Shown: positions 36,240 to 44,742 of the stretch, piece by piece
How positions within the stretch are numbered: the first letter of the stretch is position 1
Layout of the letters: each line of letters opens with the position of its first letter
Assembly: GCF_008122505.1 (NCBI RefSeq)
Contig: NZ_VSSB01000002.1
Span: 744,001-808,000, forward strand
Direction of reading: 5' to 3'
DNA: 64,000 nt
DNA from: Agromyces mariniharenae
Lineage (GTDB): Bacteria > Actinomycetota > Actinomycetes > Actinomycetales > Microbacteriaceae
The notes under the pieces: generated by a model
Database searches by the model: none
Told to the model about the DNA's origin: nothing
What the model saw: the letters and a program-made list of their open reading frames with translations, nothing else
Made by a program: the position numbers and the translations under genes

Positions 36240-38330
36240 TCAGGCGGCGAGCGTTTCCTTGGCGGCGGCGACGACGGCATCGGTGGTGATGCCGAACTCG
36301 CGGAACAGGGTCTTGTAGTCGGCGGAGGCGCCGAAGTGCTCGATCGAGACGCTCCGGCCGCGGTCGCCGACGTACGGACGCCACGTGAGGGCGATGCCCG
36401 CCTCGACGGAGACGCGTGCGGTGACCGACGACGGCAGCACGGACTCGCGGTACTCGGCGTCCTGCTCCTCGAACCACTCGAGGCTCGGCGCCGAGACGAC
36501 GCGCGCCTGGATGCCCTCCTCGGCGAGGCGCTCGCGCGCAGCGACGGCGAGCTGCACCTCGGAGCCCGTGGCGATGAGGATCACGTCGGGTTCGCCCGAC
36601 GGCGCCTCGGCGAGCACGTAGGCGCCCTTCACGAGGCCCTCGGCCGAGGCGAGCGTGTCACCGGATGCCGCGCCGTCGCCGCGCTCGAACACGGGGATGT
36701 TCTGGCGGGTCAGCGCGAGGCCGACGGGGCCGCCGCGACGCTTCAGGACCTCGAGCCAGGCGACCGCGACCTCGTTCGCGTCGGCGGGCCGCACGACCGT
36801 GAAGTTCGGGATGGCGCGGAGCGTCGCGAGCTGCTCGATCGGCTGGTGCGTGGGGCCGTCCTCGCCGAGGGCGACCGAGTCGTGGGTCCAGACGAAGATC
36901 GACGGCACGTGCATGAGCGCGGCGAGACGCACCGCGGGGCGCATGTAGTCGCTGAAGATCAGGAACGTGCCGCCGAACGGGCGCGTCGGGCCGTGCAGCA
37001 CGATGCCGTTGACGATGGCGGCCATGGCGTGCTCGCGGATGCCGAAGTGCAGCACGCGGCCGTAGGGGTTGCCGGCGAACTCGTGCGTCGACCACTCGGT
37101 CGGGATGAACGAGGCGGCGTCGTTGATGGTCGTGAGGTTCGACTCCGCGAGGTCGGCCGAGCCGCCCCAGAACTCGGGCAGCTCGCCCGCGAGGGCGTTG
37201 ATGACCTTGCCGGATGCCGCGCGGGTGGACAGCTCGGTGCCGCCCTCGAACGCCGGCAGCACGGACTCGAGGCCATCGGGCAGGTCGCCCGCCTCGAGGC
37301 GGTCGAGGAGCGCCTTGCGCTCGGGGTTCGCCTCGGCCCAGGCGTCGAACCCGACCTGCCACTCGGCGTGCGCGACGGCGCCGCGCTCGCGCGCTTCACG
37401 CGTGTGCTCGATGACGTCCTCGGCGACGACGAAGGTCTGCTCGGGGTCGAAGCCGAGCACCTCCTTCGTGGCGGCGAGCTCGGCCGCGCCGAGCGCCGAG
37501 CCGTGGATCTTGCCGGTGTTCTGCTTGCCGGGGCTCGGCCAGCCGATGATGGTCTTCAGGATGATGATCGAGGGCTTCGAGGTCTCGCCCTGGGCGGCCT
37601 CGATCGCGCGGTGCAGCTCGGCGACGTCCTCGACGTACTTGCCGGCCCTCTTCCAGTCGACGGTCTGCACGTGCCAGCCGTACGCCTCGTAGCGCTTGGC
37701 GACGTCCTCGGTGAAGGCGATGTTCGTGTCGTCCTCGATCGAGATCTGGTTCGAGTCGTAGATCACGACGAGGTTGCCCAGCTGCTGGTGGCCGGCGAGC
37801 GAGGATGCCTCGCTCGTCACGCCCTCCTGCAGGTCGCCGTCGCCGGCGACCACGTAGACGAAGTGGTCGAACGGGCTCGTGCCCGGCGCGGCATCGGGGT
37901 CGAACAGGCCGCGCTCGTAGCGGGACGCGTAGGCGAACCCGACCGCGGAGGAGAGGCCCTGGCCGAGCGGACCGGTCGTGATCTCGACGCCGTCGGTGTG
38001 GCCGTACTCGGGGTGGCCCGGGGTCTTGGAGCCCCACGTGCGCAGCGCCTTCAGGTCGTCGAGCTCGAGGCCGTCGCCCGCGAGGTACAGCTGCACGTAC
38101 TGCGTGAGCGAGCTGTGGCCCGCCGAGAGGATGAAGCGGTCGCGGCCGAGCCACCTGTGGTCGGCCGGGTCGCGACGCATGACCTTCTGGAAGAGGAGGT
38201 AGGCCGCGGGGGCCAGGCTCATCGCGGTGCCGGGGTGCCCGTTCCCGACCTTCTCGACGGCGTCGGCCGCGAGGACGCGCGCCGTGTCGACCGCGCGATC
38301 GTCGATGGGTTCCCACTGCAGAGTTGCCAC
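36240..38330 (-). CDS. tkt: Transketolase
   Basis: Thiamine-diphosphate enzyme moving two-carbon units between sugar phosphates (696 aa). It begins [20 protein letters not shown]. Substrate and ThDP regions are [29 protein letters not shown] and [15 protein letters not shown]...NQISIEDDT; the pyrimidine domain has [23 protein letters not shown] 38330 with AAGGAA about 9 nt upstream is preferred over a longer frame that would start in the promoter region. First gene of the six-gene pentose-phosphate operon, with a leader of about 146 nt. Confidence 0.97.
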   Translation of the reverse strand: MATLQWEPIDDRAVDTARVLAADAVEKVGNGHPGTAMSLAPAAYLLFQKVMRRDPADHRWLGRDRFILSAGHSSLTQYVQLYLAGDGLELDDLKALRTWGSKTPGHPEYGHTDGVEITTGPLGQGLSSAVGFAYASRYERGLFDPDAAPGTSPFDHFVYVVAGDGDLQEGVTSEASSLAGHQQLGNLVVIYDSNQISIEDDTNIAFTEDVAKRYEAYGWHVQTVDWKRAGKYVEDVAELHRAIEAAQGETSKPSIIILKTIIGWPSPGKQNTGKIHGSALGAAELAATKEVLGFDPEQTFVVAEDVIEHTREARERGAVAHAEWQVGFDAWAEANPERKALLDRLEAGDLPDGLESVLPAFEGGTELSTRAASGKVINALAGELPEFWGGSADLAESNLTTINDAASFIPTEWSTHEFAGNPYGRVLHFGIREHAMAAIVNGIVLHGPTRPFGGTFLIFSDYMRPAVRLAALMHVPSIFVWTHDSVALGEDGPTHQPIEQLATLRAIPNFTVVRPADANEVAVAWLEVLKRRGGPVGLALTRQNIPVFERGDGAASGDTLASAEGLVKGAYVLAEAPSGEPDVILIATGSEVQLAVAARERLAEEGIQARVVSAPSLEWFEEQDAEYRESVLPSSVTARVSVEAGIALTWRPYVGDRGRSVSIEHFGASADYKTLFREFGITTDAVVAAAKETLAA

Positions 38331-38645
38331 GAGGTGATGTTCCTTCCGATCGTGACGGCGTCGGGAACCGACCGGCCCCGACCCGCCGAGGACGTTGCGG
38401 CGCGGTTCCGCCCGGGCGACGGATCCGACCGGCGGCGAGACGCCCTCTCGGTCGAACCCGCGAAGCCGGGCGCGCATTCCTCAGTATATGGATTCCGGGC
38501 CCAGTGTGACGGGCTGTGACTCACACGCGACTCCGCGTGATGTGAGGGGGAAAGCGCATTCCCCTAACCCCCGCGCGGGCATGTCCTAGAATCGATGGAG
38601 GCCGCGCGGGGAGTGGCCGAGACACCCGCGCCCAGAAGAGGAACG
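38331..38645. promoter_or_regulatory. Divergent regulatory region between tkt and ctaB
   Basis: This 315-bp non-coding stretch holds a minus-strand -10 TATACT (38483-38488) for the tkt operon and a plus-strand -10 TAGAAT (38587-38592) for ctaB. Between them are TGTGA half-sites at 38505, 38515 and 38541, with TCACA at 38521; TGTGACTCACA (38515-38525) is a palindrome around one base. CACGCG/CGCGTG is an inverted repeat at 38523-38538. A small GGGGAA/TTCCCC hairpin lies at 38547-38564. A cAMP-receptor-like or other regulator may bind here, but the half-site spacing does not match the usual TGTGA-N6-TCACA. Confidence 0.5.
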
Positions 38646-39569
38646 ATGCAGGCAGCAGCCGTACACACACGCGAGTCGCGTCCGGCGATGACGGTACGGC
38701 GGAAGCTCGCCGCGTACCTCGCCCTCACCAAGCCGCGTGTCATCGAGCTGCTGCTCGTGGTCACCGCACCCACTATGATCCTCGCCCAGAACGGGCTCCC
38801 GAACCTCTGGCTGCTCGTGGCCACCCTCATCGGCGGTGCGATGAGCGCCGGCTCGGCCGGGGCGTTCAACTGCTACATCGACCGCGACATCGACCGCGTG
38901 ATGCGGCGCACGCGCGGCCGCCCGCTCGTCACCGGCGAGCTCACCGACCGCGAGGCGCTCGTCTTCGCCTACGGGCTCGGCGCGGCATCCATCGTCTGGC
39001 TCTGGGTCTTCACCAACTGGCTCGCCGCGCTGCTCTCGCTCGCCGCGATCCTGCTCTACGTCGTCTTCTACAGCCTCATCCTCAAGCGCCGCACGTCGCA
39101 GAACATCGTCTGGGGCGGTGTCGCGGGCTGCATGCCCGTGCTCATCGGCTGGGCGGCGGTCACCGGCAGCCTGAGCTGGACCCCGTTCATCCTGTTCCTC
39201 ATCATCTTCCTCTGGACGCCGCCGCACTACTGGCCGCTCTCGATGAAGTACAAGGACGACTACGCCGCCGCCGGCGTGCCGATGCTCGCCGTCGTGCGCG
39301 GCCGGGCCCAGGTCGGCCTGCAGGTGATCCTCTACGCGTGGGCGACCGTGGCGTGCTCGCTGCTGCTCATCCCCGTCGCGGGCATGGGCCTTGTCTACTC
39401 GACGGTCGCCGTGGTGACCGGCATCTGGTTCATCTACGAGACGCACCGCCTCTACAACCTCGCGATCCGCCATGAGCAGGTCTCGCCGATGCGCGTGTTC
39501 CACGGCTCGATCGCGTACCTCTCGCTGCTGTTCCTCGCGATCGGGATCGACCCGCTGCTGCCGTTCTGA
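38646..39569 (+). CDS. ctaB: Protoheme IX farnesyltransferase (heme O synthase)
   Basis: Adds a farnesyl group to heme B to make heme O for cytochrome oxidase (307 aa). It is a polytopic membrane prenyltransferase of the UbiA superfamily. The prenyl-diphosphate site [19 protein letters not shown] is clear, with a second acidic loop near [14 protein letters not shown] and [19 protein letters not shown] in the first helix. ATG 38646 is preferred; the in-frame ATG 38595 lies only 2 nt after the -10 box and upstream of the expected transcription start. Position next to tkt matches other Actinobacteria. Confidence 0.95.
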   Translation: MQAAAVHTRESRPAMTVRRKLAAYLALTKPRVIELLLVVTAPTMILAQNGLPNLWLLVATLIGGAMSAGSAGAFNCYIDRDIDRVMRRTRGRPLVTGELTDREALVFAYGLGAASIVWLWVFTNWLAALLSLAAILLYVVFYSLILKRRTSQNIVWGGVAGCMPVLIGWAAVTGSLSWTPFILFLIIFLWTPPHYWPLSMKYKDDYAAAGVPMLAVVRGRAQVGLQVILYAWATVACSLLLIPVAGMGLVYSTVAVVTGIWFIYETHRLYNLAIRHEQVSPMRVFHGSIAYLSLLFLAIGIDPLLPF

Positions 39570-39572
39570 GCT

Positions 39573-39596
39573 TCAGGGACGGTGCGCCGTCCCTGA
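39573..39596 (+). terminator. ctaB terminator
   Basis: TCAGGGACGG pairs perfectly with CCGTCCCTGA around a TGCG tetraloop, 3 nt after the stop. Confidence 0.8.
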
Positions 39597-39657
39597 CCCG
39601 GCGCACCGCCGTCGGATGCGCGCCACCGCCTCGCAGTGCGGCGTCGCGCCGACATGG

Positions 39658-39692
39658 GACGGGTGCGCCGGTCGACGTCCGGCGCACCCGTC
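39658..39692 (-). terminator. Terminator of the small secreted-protein gene
   Basis: GACGGGTGCGCCGG pairs perfectly with CCGGCGCACCCGTC (14 bp) around a 7-nt loop, 16 nt downstream of the minus-strand stop. Confidence 0.75.
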
Positions 39693-39708
39693 AGAAGATG
39701 CGTGCTCC

Positions 39709-39951
39709 TCAGAAGAAGCGTGCGTGCTGCTCGGGGATCCAGGACGGGGCCCTCACGCCGGCACCGGTCAGGTCGTCGCAGCGGACGAACTGGTCGTCGA
39801 TGCGCTGCAGCGGGCACTGACCGAACCCGTGCGACTGCGTGGGTGGAGCGTCGGGCGCCGCCTCGGGGCGGGCGGATGCGGGGGCGGCGATGGCCGTCGT
39901 GAGGAACGCGGCGATGAAGAGGGATGCGCCGACGGTGCGTGCAGTGGACAT
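39709..39951 (-). CDS. Small secreted protein of unknown function
   Basis: An 80-aa protein I do not recognise. It has a clear signal peptide: short basic start, hydrophobic core GASLFIAAFLTTAIAA, then a likely signal-peptidase site after APASA. The mature ~53 residues are Pro/Ala-rich at first and then carry two cysteines (Cys46 and Cys58) that could form a disulfide. They end WIPEQHARFF. AAAGG lies 8 nt upstream of ATG 39951. It is transcribed divergently from the large LuxR regulator and has its own terminator, suggesting a discrete regulated unit. No membrane anchor or lipobox is seen. Confidence 0.72.
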   Translation of the reverse strand: MSTARTVGASLFIAAFLTTAIAAPASARPEAAPDAPPTQSHGFGQCPLQRIDDQFVRCDDLTGAGVRAPSWIPEQHARFF

Positions 39952-40023
39952 GATCGTTGCCTTTCAGGGAATCGGACGGCACCACGCTCCGCCCCCGACG
40001 GGTACGCCGAATCGGGTGCGACC

Positions 40024-40052
40024 CCTGAGATGGGGGCGGAACATCCTGAGAT
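40024..40052. promoter_or_regulatory. CCTGAGAT direct repeat, 21-bp period
   Basis: CCTGAGAT occurs at 40024-40031 and 40045-40052, exactly 21 bp (two helical turns) apart, just upstream of the LuxR-gene -10 box. This is a candidate operator or activator site for the divergent promoter pair. Confidence 0.5.
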
Positions 40053-40070
40053 CTGCGCGCGCAGCGGTGC

Positions 40071-40076
40071 CAGACT
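40071..40076 (+). promoter_or_regulatory. Candidate leaderless LuxR-gene -10 (CAGACT)
   Basis: CAGACT (one base from the common TAGACT) plus 6 nt leads to GTG 40083. Confidence 0.4.
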
Positions 40077-40082
40077 GGGGTG

Positions 40083-42980
40083 GTGGCCATGCCACCCGAG
40101 CCGTCGTCGCCGGTGTTCGTCGGGCGCGAGCGTGAACTCGGGACCATCAGGGGGCTCCTCGACCGATCCGCCGCCGAGGAGGCGCAGGCTCTCGTCGTCT
40201 CCGGCGACGCCGGCGTGGGGAAGACGGCGCTGGTGGCGCATGCCTGCTCGAACGGCCGTCGGGCGCTGACGATCTTCGGGGCGTGCTTGCCCCTCACGTC
40301 GATGTCGATTCCGCTGATGCCGATCCGCGCCGCGCTGCGCGCGATGGACGAGGATGACGACGGGGGCGGGGTCGAGCTCGACGGCGACGACCGCGATCTC
40401 ACGTTGCGCTTCGACGACTGGCTGGGCCGGCGATGCCGGGAACGTCCGGTCGTGCTCGTCGTCGACGACGTGCAGTGGGCCGACCAGTCGACGCTCGATG
40501 CCCTCATGTACGTCATCGCAGGCCCTGCACGACGCCGGCTGAGCGTGATCGCCACGCTCCGCGCCGGCGAGGTGGGCCTGGGGCATCCGCTGCAGCGCTG
40601 GCTCGCGGACATCCGGCGACTGCCCCGCATGTCCGAGCTCGTACTCGACCCCCTCGACCGTGTGGGCACCGCCCAACAGCTGCAGGCGCTGCTCGGCGCG
40701 GTTCCGCACCAGTCGCTCATCGACGACGTGCACGGTCGCACCCGAGGCAACCCCTACTTCACCCGCCTCATGGTCACCGGGCTGCCCGCGGATGCGCGGG
40801 CCGCGCCCGAGACGTTCCCCGCGGACCTCAGTTCGGCGGTGCTGCAGGCATGGTTCCGCTTGACACCCGAGACGCGCCGGCTCGCCACGGTGCTGGCCGT
40901 GGGCGGCGTCGCGATGCACGCGAGCGAGCTCGCCGAGGTGGTCGATGCTCACGTGTCGGTGGACGCGATCCGCGCCCGCCTCACCGAAGCAGTCGACCTG
41001 GGAACGCTCGACCTGCTCGACGGCGGCGCGTACTGGTTCCACCACCCCATGAACGCCGAGGTGCTCGAAGCCTCGCTCGGAGAGGACGAACGGCGCGAAT
41101 GGCATCGTCGGTTCGCGAAGCTCCTGGAGGCACGACTCGCGGATCCGGCTCCTGCTGCGTCGGTGATCGCCATCGCCGACCATCGGTACCGCGCCGGCGA
41201 GACCCGGGCCGCCTTCGAGTGGACCCTGCGCGCCGCCGCGGCGGCGGGCGATGCCGCCGGTCGCGCGGAGGAACTCCGGCTGCTCCGGCGCGCGGTGAGC
41301 CTGCGCGAGGACCTCGACGACGTCACGCCGTCGCTCGACGACCTGCTCCGACGGCTCCGGCACGCGGCGGCCGATGCCGGCGCCACCGGCGACGAGCTCG
41401 ACGCCGTCGAGGCCCTGCTGGCCCGGGTGGACGAACGGGCCGAGCCGCTCGTCGCGGCCGAGCTCCGCGTCCGGCGCATGCACCTGCGGTTCATGCGCGG
41501 ACGGTCCTTCATCGAGGTCGACGAGATGCGTGAGGCCGTCGGGCTCGCGTCGGCCGACACGTCGAGTCGCGAGTACGCGATCGCGCTCGCAGAGCTGGCG
41601 CACGCGGAACTCTGGGCAGGCGACCCGGCGGCTCTCGCACACGCACGCACGGCGATCGACGTGGCCCGCGCGGCGGGAGACCCACAGGCGTTGTCACTCG
41701 CGCTCTCGGCCGGTTCGATGGCGGCGAACTTCGCGGAGGAGACGGCCGTCGCGGCCGAGCTCGGGCACGCGGCCCAGGCGCCCGCCCTCGAGGCGCGCGC
41801 ATGGTGGGCGTTCGTGCACGCGTCGATGTGGGAGGCGAACGCCATCGAGACCTGGGCGAGCGAGGCCTTCGCACTCCGCATGCGGGACCGCCGACTCGAA
41901 CTGGAGGCGCACGGCGGTCCGCACGCGTACATCGCGTGGCTCTCTGCTGCAGAGGCCAGCTCATGGTTGACCGTGGGCGGCTGGCACGAGGCCGACGAAC
42001 GACTCCGGGTGGCGCTGGGCTCCGATCCCGGGCCGCTGGGTGATCTCGAAGCCCGTCTCGCGGCAGCCCGGCTCGCCCTGCTCCAGGGGCGACAGCGGGA
42101 GGCCGAGGGACACCTGCTGCGGGTCGAGGAACTCGTCGTGGACGGGTCGGCGTTCCTCGCCGTCGAGTACGACGCGGTCCGTGCCGAGGTCCGGCTCGGC
42201 GCGGGCGACCCCGTCGCCGCCTACGACGCCGCTCTCGAGGGCGCCGTCGATCGCGGGGTCCCGCCGACCATGGCGGAGTGGCTGCTGCCGTTCGCGGCCA
42301 GGGCACTCGCCGACCGGGCGCAAGCGGCGAGGGACGGCGGTGAACCGACGGATGCGATACTCGCTACCCTCGACGCCCTCGTCGAGCGCTTCCCCCACAT
42401 CATCGAGGACTCGGGAACGTGGACGGAGCTCATGCGACACCAGGTCGACGCGCTCGACCGCATGTACGTCGCCGAGCGCGCTCGCGCGCGAGCGGATGCC
42501 GCCGCAGCGTTCTGCTGGACGGAGACGGTCGAGGCATGCGCCGATGCGCATCTCCCATGGGAGGAGGCCTACGCGCGCTGGCGCGCCGCCGAGGCACTGC
42601 TCGGCCGAGGCCACGACCGGCAGGCGGGCGCCGAGATGCTCCGCACCGGGCTCGCGCTCGCACGCCGGCTGGGCGCGAGGCCGGTCGAGGGCGAGCTGCT
42701 CGACCTCGCCGCCCGTGCACGGGTTCCGATCGAGGAGCCGGCCGGCGCGGCATCCGTTGCACCGGCGGCGCTGCCCGGCCTGACCGAACGCGAGCGGGAC
42801 GTGCTCGACCTCATCGCGGTCGGGCGCACCTACGGCGAGATCGCCCGGACGCTCATGATCAGCGAGAAGACCGTGAGCACGCATGTGTCGCACCTGCTCG
42901 CGAAGACCGGCACGGCGAACCGCGTGGAGCTCGCCCGCCTGGTGCATCGCGTCGCGGACGGCGCGGGCCCGGCCGCCTAA
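40083..42980 (+). CDS. Large ATP-binding LuxR (LAL) family transcriptional regulator
   Basis: A 965-aa regulator with an N-terminal STAND/AAA-type ATPase, a long helical (TPR-like) middle and a C-terminal LuxR helix-turn-helix. Walker A (SGDAGVGKTALV) lies near residue 40, Walker B is VVLVVDDVQWAD, and the DNA-binding domain is LTERERDVLDLIAVG...EIARTLMISEKTVSTHV, near residues 898-945. LAL proteins such as MalT respond to small ligands and often activate neighbouring genes. The obvious candidate target is the divergent secreted-protein gene, whose shared control region holds a direct repeat. GTG 40083 is taken from the -10 spacing; GTG 40080 and ATG 40089 are alternatives. The ligand is unknown. 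Confidence 0.93.
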   Translation: MAMPPEPSSPVFVGRERELGTIRGLLDRSAAEEAQALVVSGDAGVGKTALVAHACSNGRRALTIFGACLPLTSMSIPLMPIRAALRAMDEDDDGGGVELDGDDRDLTLRFDDWLGRRCRERPVVLVVDDVQWADQSTLDALMYVIAGPARRRLSVIATLRAGEVGLGHPLQRWLADIRRLPRMSELVLDPLDRVGTAQQLQALLGAVPHQSLIDDVHGRTRGNPYFTRLMVTGLPADARAAPETFPADLSSAVLQAWFRLTPETRRLATVLAVGGVAMHASELAEVVDAHVSVDAIRARLTEAVDLGTLDLLDGGAYWFHHPMNAEVLEASLGEDERREWHRRFAKLLEARLADPAPAASVIAIADHRYRAGETRAAFEWTLRAAAAAGDAAGRAEELRLLRRAVSLREDLDDVTPSLDDLLRRLRHAAADAGATGDELDAVEALLARVDERAEPLVAAELRVRRMHLRFMRGRSFIEVDEMREAVGLASADTSSREYAIALAELAHAELWAGDPAALAHARTAIDVARAAGDPQALSLALSAGSMAANFAEETAVAAELGHAAQAPALEARAWWAFVHASMWEANAIETWASEAFALRMRDRRLELEAHGGPHAYIAWLSAAEASSWLTVGGWHEADERLRVALGSDPGPLGDLEARLAAARLALLQGRQREAEGHLLRVEELVVDGSAFLAVEYDAVRAEVRLGAGDPVAAYDAALEGAVDRGVPPTMAEWLLPFAARALADRAQAARDGGEPTDAILATLDALVERFPHIIEDSGTWTELMRHQVDALDRMYVAERARARADAAAAFCWTETVEACADAHLPWEEAYARWRAAEALLGRGHDRQAGAEMLRTGLALARRLGARPVEGELLDLAARARVPIEEPAGAASVAPAALPGLTERERDVLDLIAVGRTYGEIARTLMISEKTVSTHVSHLLAKTGTANRVELARLVHRVADGAGPAA

Positions 42981-43570
42981 TCGAGTTCGCGATCGCCATC
43001 GTGGGCCGCGTAGAACGCCGACTGGCGGCGCATCAGCTCGTCCATGCCGACGGCGCGGTCGACGCCGTAGACCGTGCCCGGGAAGTCGAGCGCCTGCTGG
43101 ATCGCCCAGATCTCCTCGTGCCGGTCGGGCGACAGGATCTGCGCGGGGGAGCCGACCGCCACCCAGCCGATGGGCACCACCGCGCCCGGCTCGAGCGTCG
43201 TGTTCACCTGCACGACGCCGTTGATGCGCACCTCGGCGTCCTCGCCGACGACCGCGCCGGGGAACAGCGACGCGCCCGTCGCGATGAACGCCCGGTCGCC
43301 GACCGTGGCGCCGTTGACGTGCGCGTGCGGGCCGACCATGACGTGGTCGCCGATGACCGCCGGATGCCCCGCGCGACCGCGGATGACGGCGTGCTCGAGG
43401 ACCACGGCCTCACGGCCGATGCGCACCTCGCCGTCCTCGGCGGTGAGCACCGCGCCGTGCAGGATGCGTGCGCCGGCCTCGACCACCACGTCGCCAGACA
43501 CGATCGCCCCGGGCGCGATCGTGGCCCCGGGATCGATGCGCGGCGTGCGGCCGCGATGCTCGACGATCAT
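42977..43570 (-). CDS. Hexapeptide-repeat protein (gamma-carbonic-anhydrase-like)
   Basis: A 197-aa left-handed beta-helix protein, with hexapeptide repeats visible from IDPGATIAPGAIVSGDVVVEAGARI to about residue 130. A His-rich stretch, GHPAVIGDHVMVGPHAHVNG, resembles the metal-ligand region of gamma-type carbonic anhydrases. Related proteins are also annotated as acyltransferases, so activity is uncertain. Its ATG overlaps the ctaA TGA by 4 nt, so it is translationally coupled to heme A synthase. Its TAG overlaps the convergent LuxR-gene TAA (42978-42980), leaving no room for an intergenic terminator. Confidence 0.85.
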   Translation of the reverse strand: MIVEHRGRTPRIDPGATIAPGAIVSGDVVVEAGARILHGAVLTAEDGEVRIGREAVVLEHAVIRGRAGHPAVIGDHVMVGPHAHVNGATVGDRAFIATGASLFPGAVVGEDAEVRINGVVQVNTTLEPGAVVPIGWVAVGSPAQILSPDRHEEIWAIQQALDFPGTVYGVDRAVGMDELMRRQSAFYAAHDGDRELD

Positions 43571-44493
43571 GCGCCGACGGATGCCTCCACCGGCCGGTCG
43601 GCCGGAGCGGTGCGCTTGAGCCGCAGCACCACCACCGTCATCGCGGCGGCGGTGAGCGCGGCGAGCACCATGTGCACGCCGACTGCGAGCGGCGGGAGCC
43701 CGTTGCGGGCCTGGTAGAGGCCGATGGCGATCTGCACGAGCTCGGCGGCGAGGAGCACGATCGTCCAGCGGAGCGTCGGCAGGCGCAGGCGCCAGGCGCC
43801 GACGACCAGCGCGACGGTCAGGGCGAGCAGGGCGTAGCCCGGCCACGCGTGCACGTGCTCGAGGAGCTCGGCCTCGAAGCCGTTGCGGCCGGCCGCGGCA
43901 TCCCCGGAGTGCGGGCCCGCGCCCGTCGTGAGGATGCCGAACACGATCGTGAGGGCGAGCACGGCGGTCGTGGCGTGCGTGAGGCCGGCGTACCAGCCGG
44001 GCACGGCGAGCTCACGGGGACCGGCGATCGCGTCCATGCGCACGATGAACGCGGCGCACACGCACACGAGCAGGAGCGACGACACGTAGTGGAAGCCGAC
44101 GATGAACGGGTTGAGCCCCGTCCACACGGTGATGCCGCCGACGATCGCCTGCGCGACGACGCCGGCGCCCACGATGAACGCGAGCGTGAACAGGTCGCGC
44201 CGCTCGCGGCGGATGCGCCACACGAGCACGAAGAGCACGAGCGCGACGATGCCGACGACGCCCGTCATCATGCGGTTCCCGAACTCGATGAGCGAGTGGT
44301 AGCTGAGCTCCTCGGTGGGCACGAGCGAGTCGGCCGTGCAGGTCGGCCAGGTTGGGCATCCGAGCCCCGAACCCGTGAGGCGCACCGCGCCGCCCGTGCC
44401 GATGATGATCGTCTGCACCGCGAACGAGAGCCACGCGAACACGCGGATGCGCGTGTCGACGCGATCGGGCAGCCACTGGGCGAAGCGATTCAC
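43567..44493 (-). CDS. ctaA: Heme A synthase
   Basis: Oxidises the C8 methyl of heme O to a formyl group, giving heme A for aa3 oxidase (308 aa). It is a polytopic membrane protein with seven or eight hydrophobic helices. GTGGAVRLTGSGLGCPTWPTC contains the periplasmic cysteine pair, followed by His residues in ELSYHSLIEFGNRMMTG; later heme-ligand histidines lie in VGFHYVSSLLL, AGLTHATTAVLAL and VHAWPGYALLAL. GTG 44493 has AGGACC upstream and matches the family start; longer frames run into the promoter. It works on the product of ctaB. Confidence 0.93.
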   Translation of the reverse strand: MNRFAQWLPDRVDTRIRVFAWLSFAVQTIIIGTGGAVRLTGSGLGCPTWPTCTADSLVPTEELSYHSLIEFGNRMMTGVVGIVALVLFVLVWRIRRERRDLFTLAFIVGAGVVAQAIVGGITVWTGLNPFIVGFHYVSSLLLVCVCAAFIVRMDAIAGPRELAVPGWYAGLTHATTAVLALTIVFGILTTGAGPHSGDAAAGRNGFEAELLEHVHAWPGYALLALTVALVVGAWRLRLPTLRWTIVLLAAELVQIAIGLYQARNGLPPLAVGVHMVLAALTAAAMTVVVLRLKRTAPADRPVEASVGA

Positions 44494-44558
44494 GCTGAAG
44501 GGTCCTGATCCGGGTCGGACTGTGACGGCACTGGGAGATCGGACCAGCCGGGAGTGCG

Positions 44559-44570
44559 ACCCTATAGACT
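44559..44570. promoter_or_regulatory. Divergent -10 boxes for ctaA and the suf operon
   Basis: The plus strand has TATAGACT (44563-44570), giving TAGACT for the suf transcript. The minus strand has TATAGGGT (44566-44559) for ctaA. The two -10 elements overlap, so the promoters should compete. The suf leader is then about 165 nt and contains AACC-ATCTTA-GGTT, a small dyad near 44623-44636. Confidence 0.5.
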
Positions 44571-44742
44571 TGAGGGGTTGGAGATCCCGCGAGGCGCGCC
44601 AACGCGCGATACGGGTTGCCAACCATCTTAGGTTCGCACTGGAGCCACCCGCACATCATCGCCCTCCCGTCGAGCACCTCGACCCGCGAGGGGGCATGAG
44701 CCGGACTGATAGCCGGTCGCACGGGAGGAGAAGAGGGAGAGC

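Noticed and set aside
35133-38519. Long plus-strand open frame opposite tal and tkt
   Set aside because: Antisense of well-supported pentose-phosphate genes; no family resemblance.
38595-38645. ATG 38595 as ctaB start
   Set aside because: Only 2 nt downstream of the -10 box, so it would not be on the mRNA; the added residues are not family-like.
44571-44742. Riboswitch in the suf leader
   Set aside because: No known metabolite-riboswitch core is recognisable; only a small AACC/GGTT dyad is visible.
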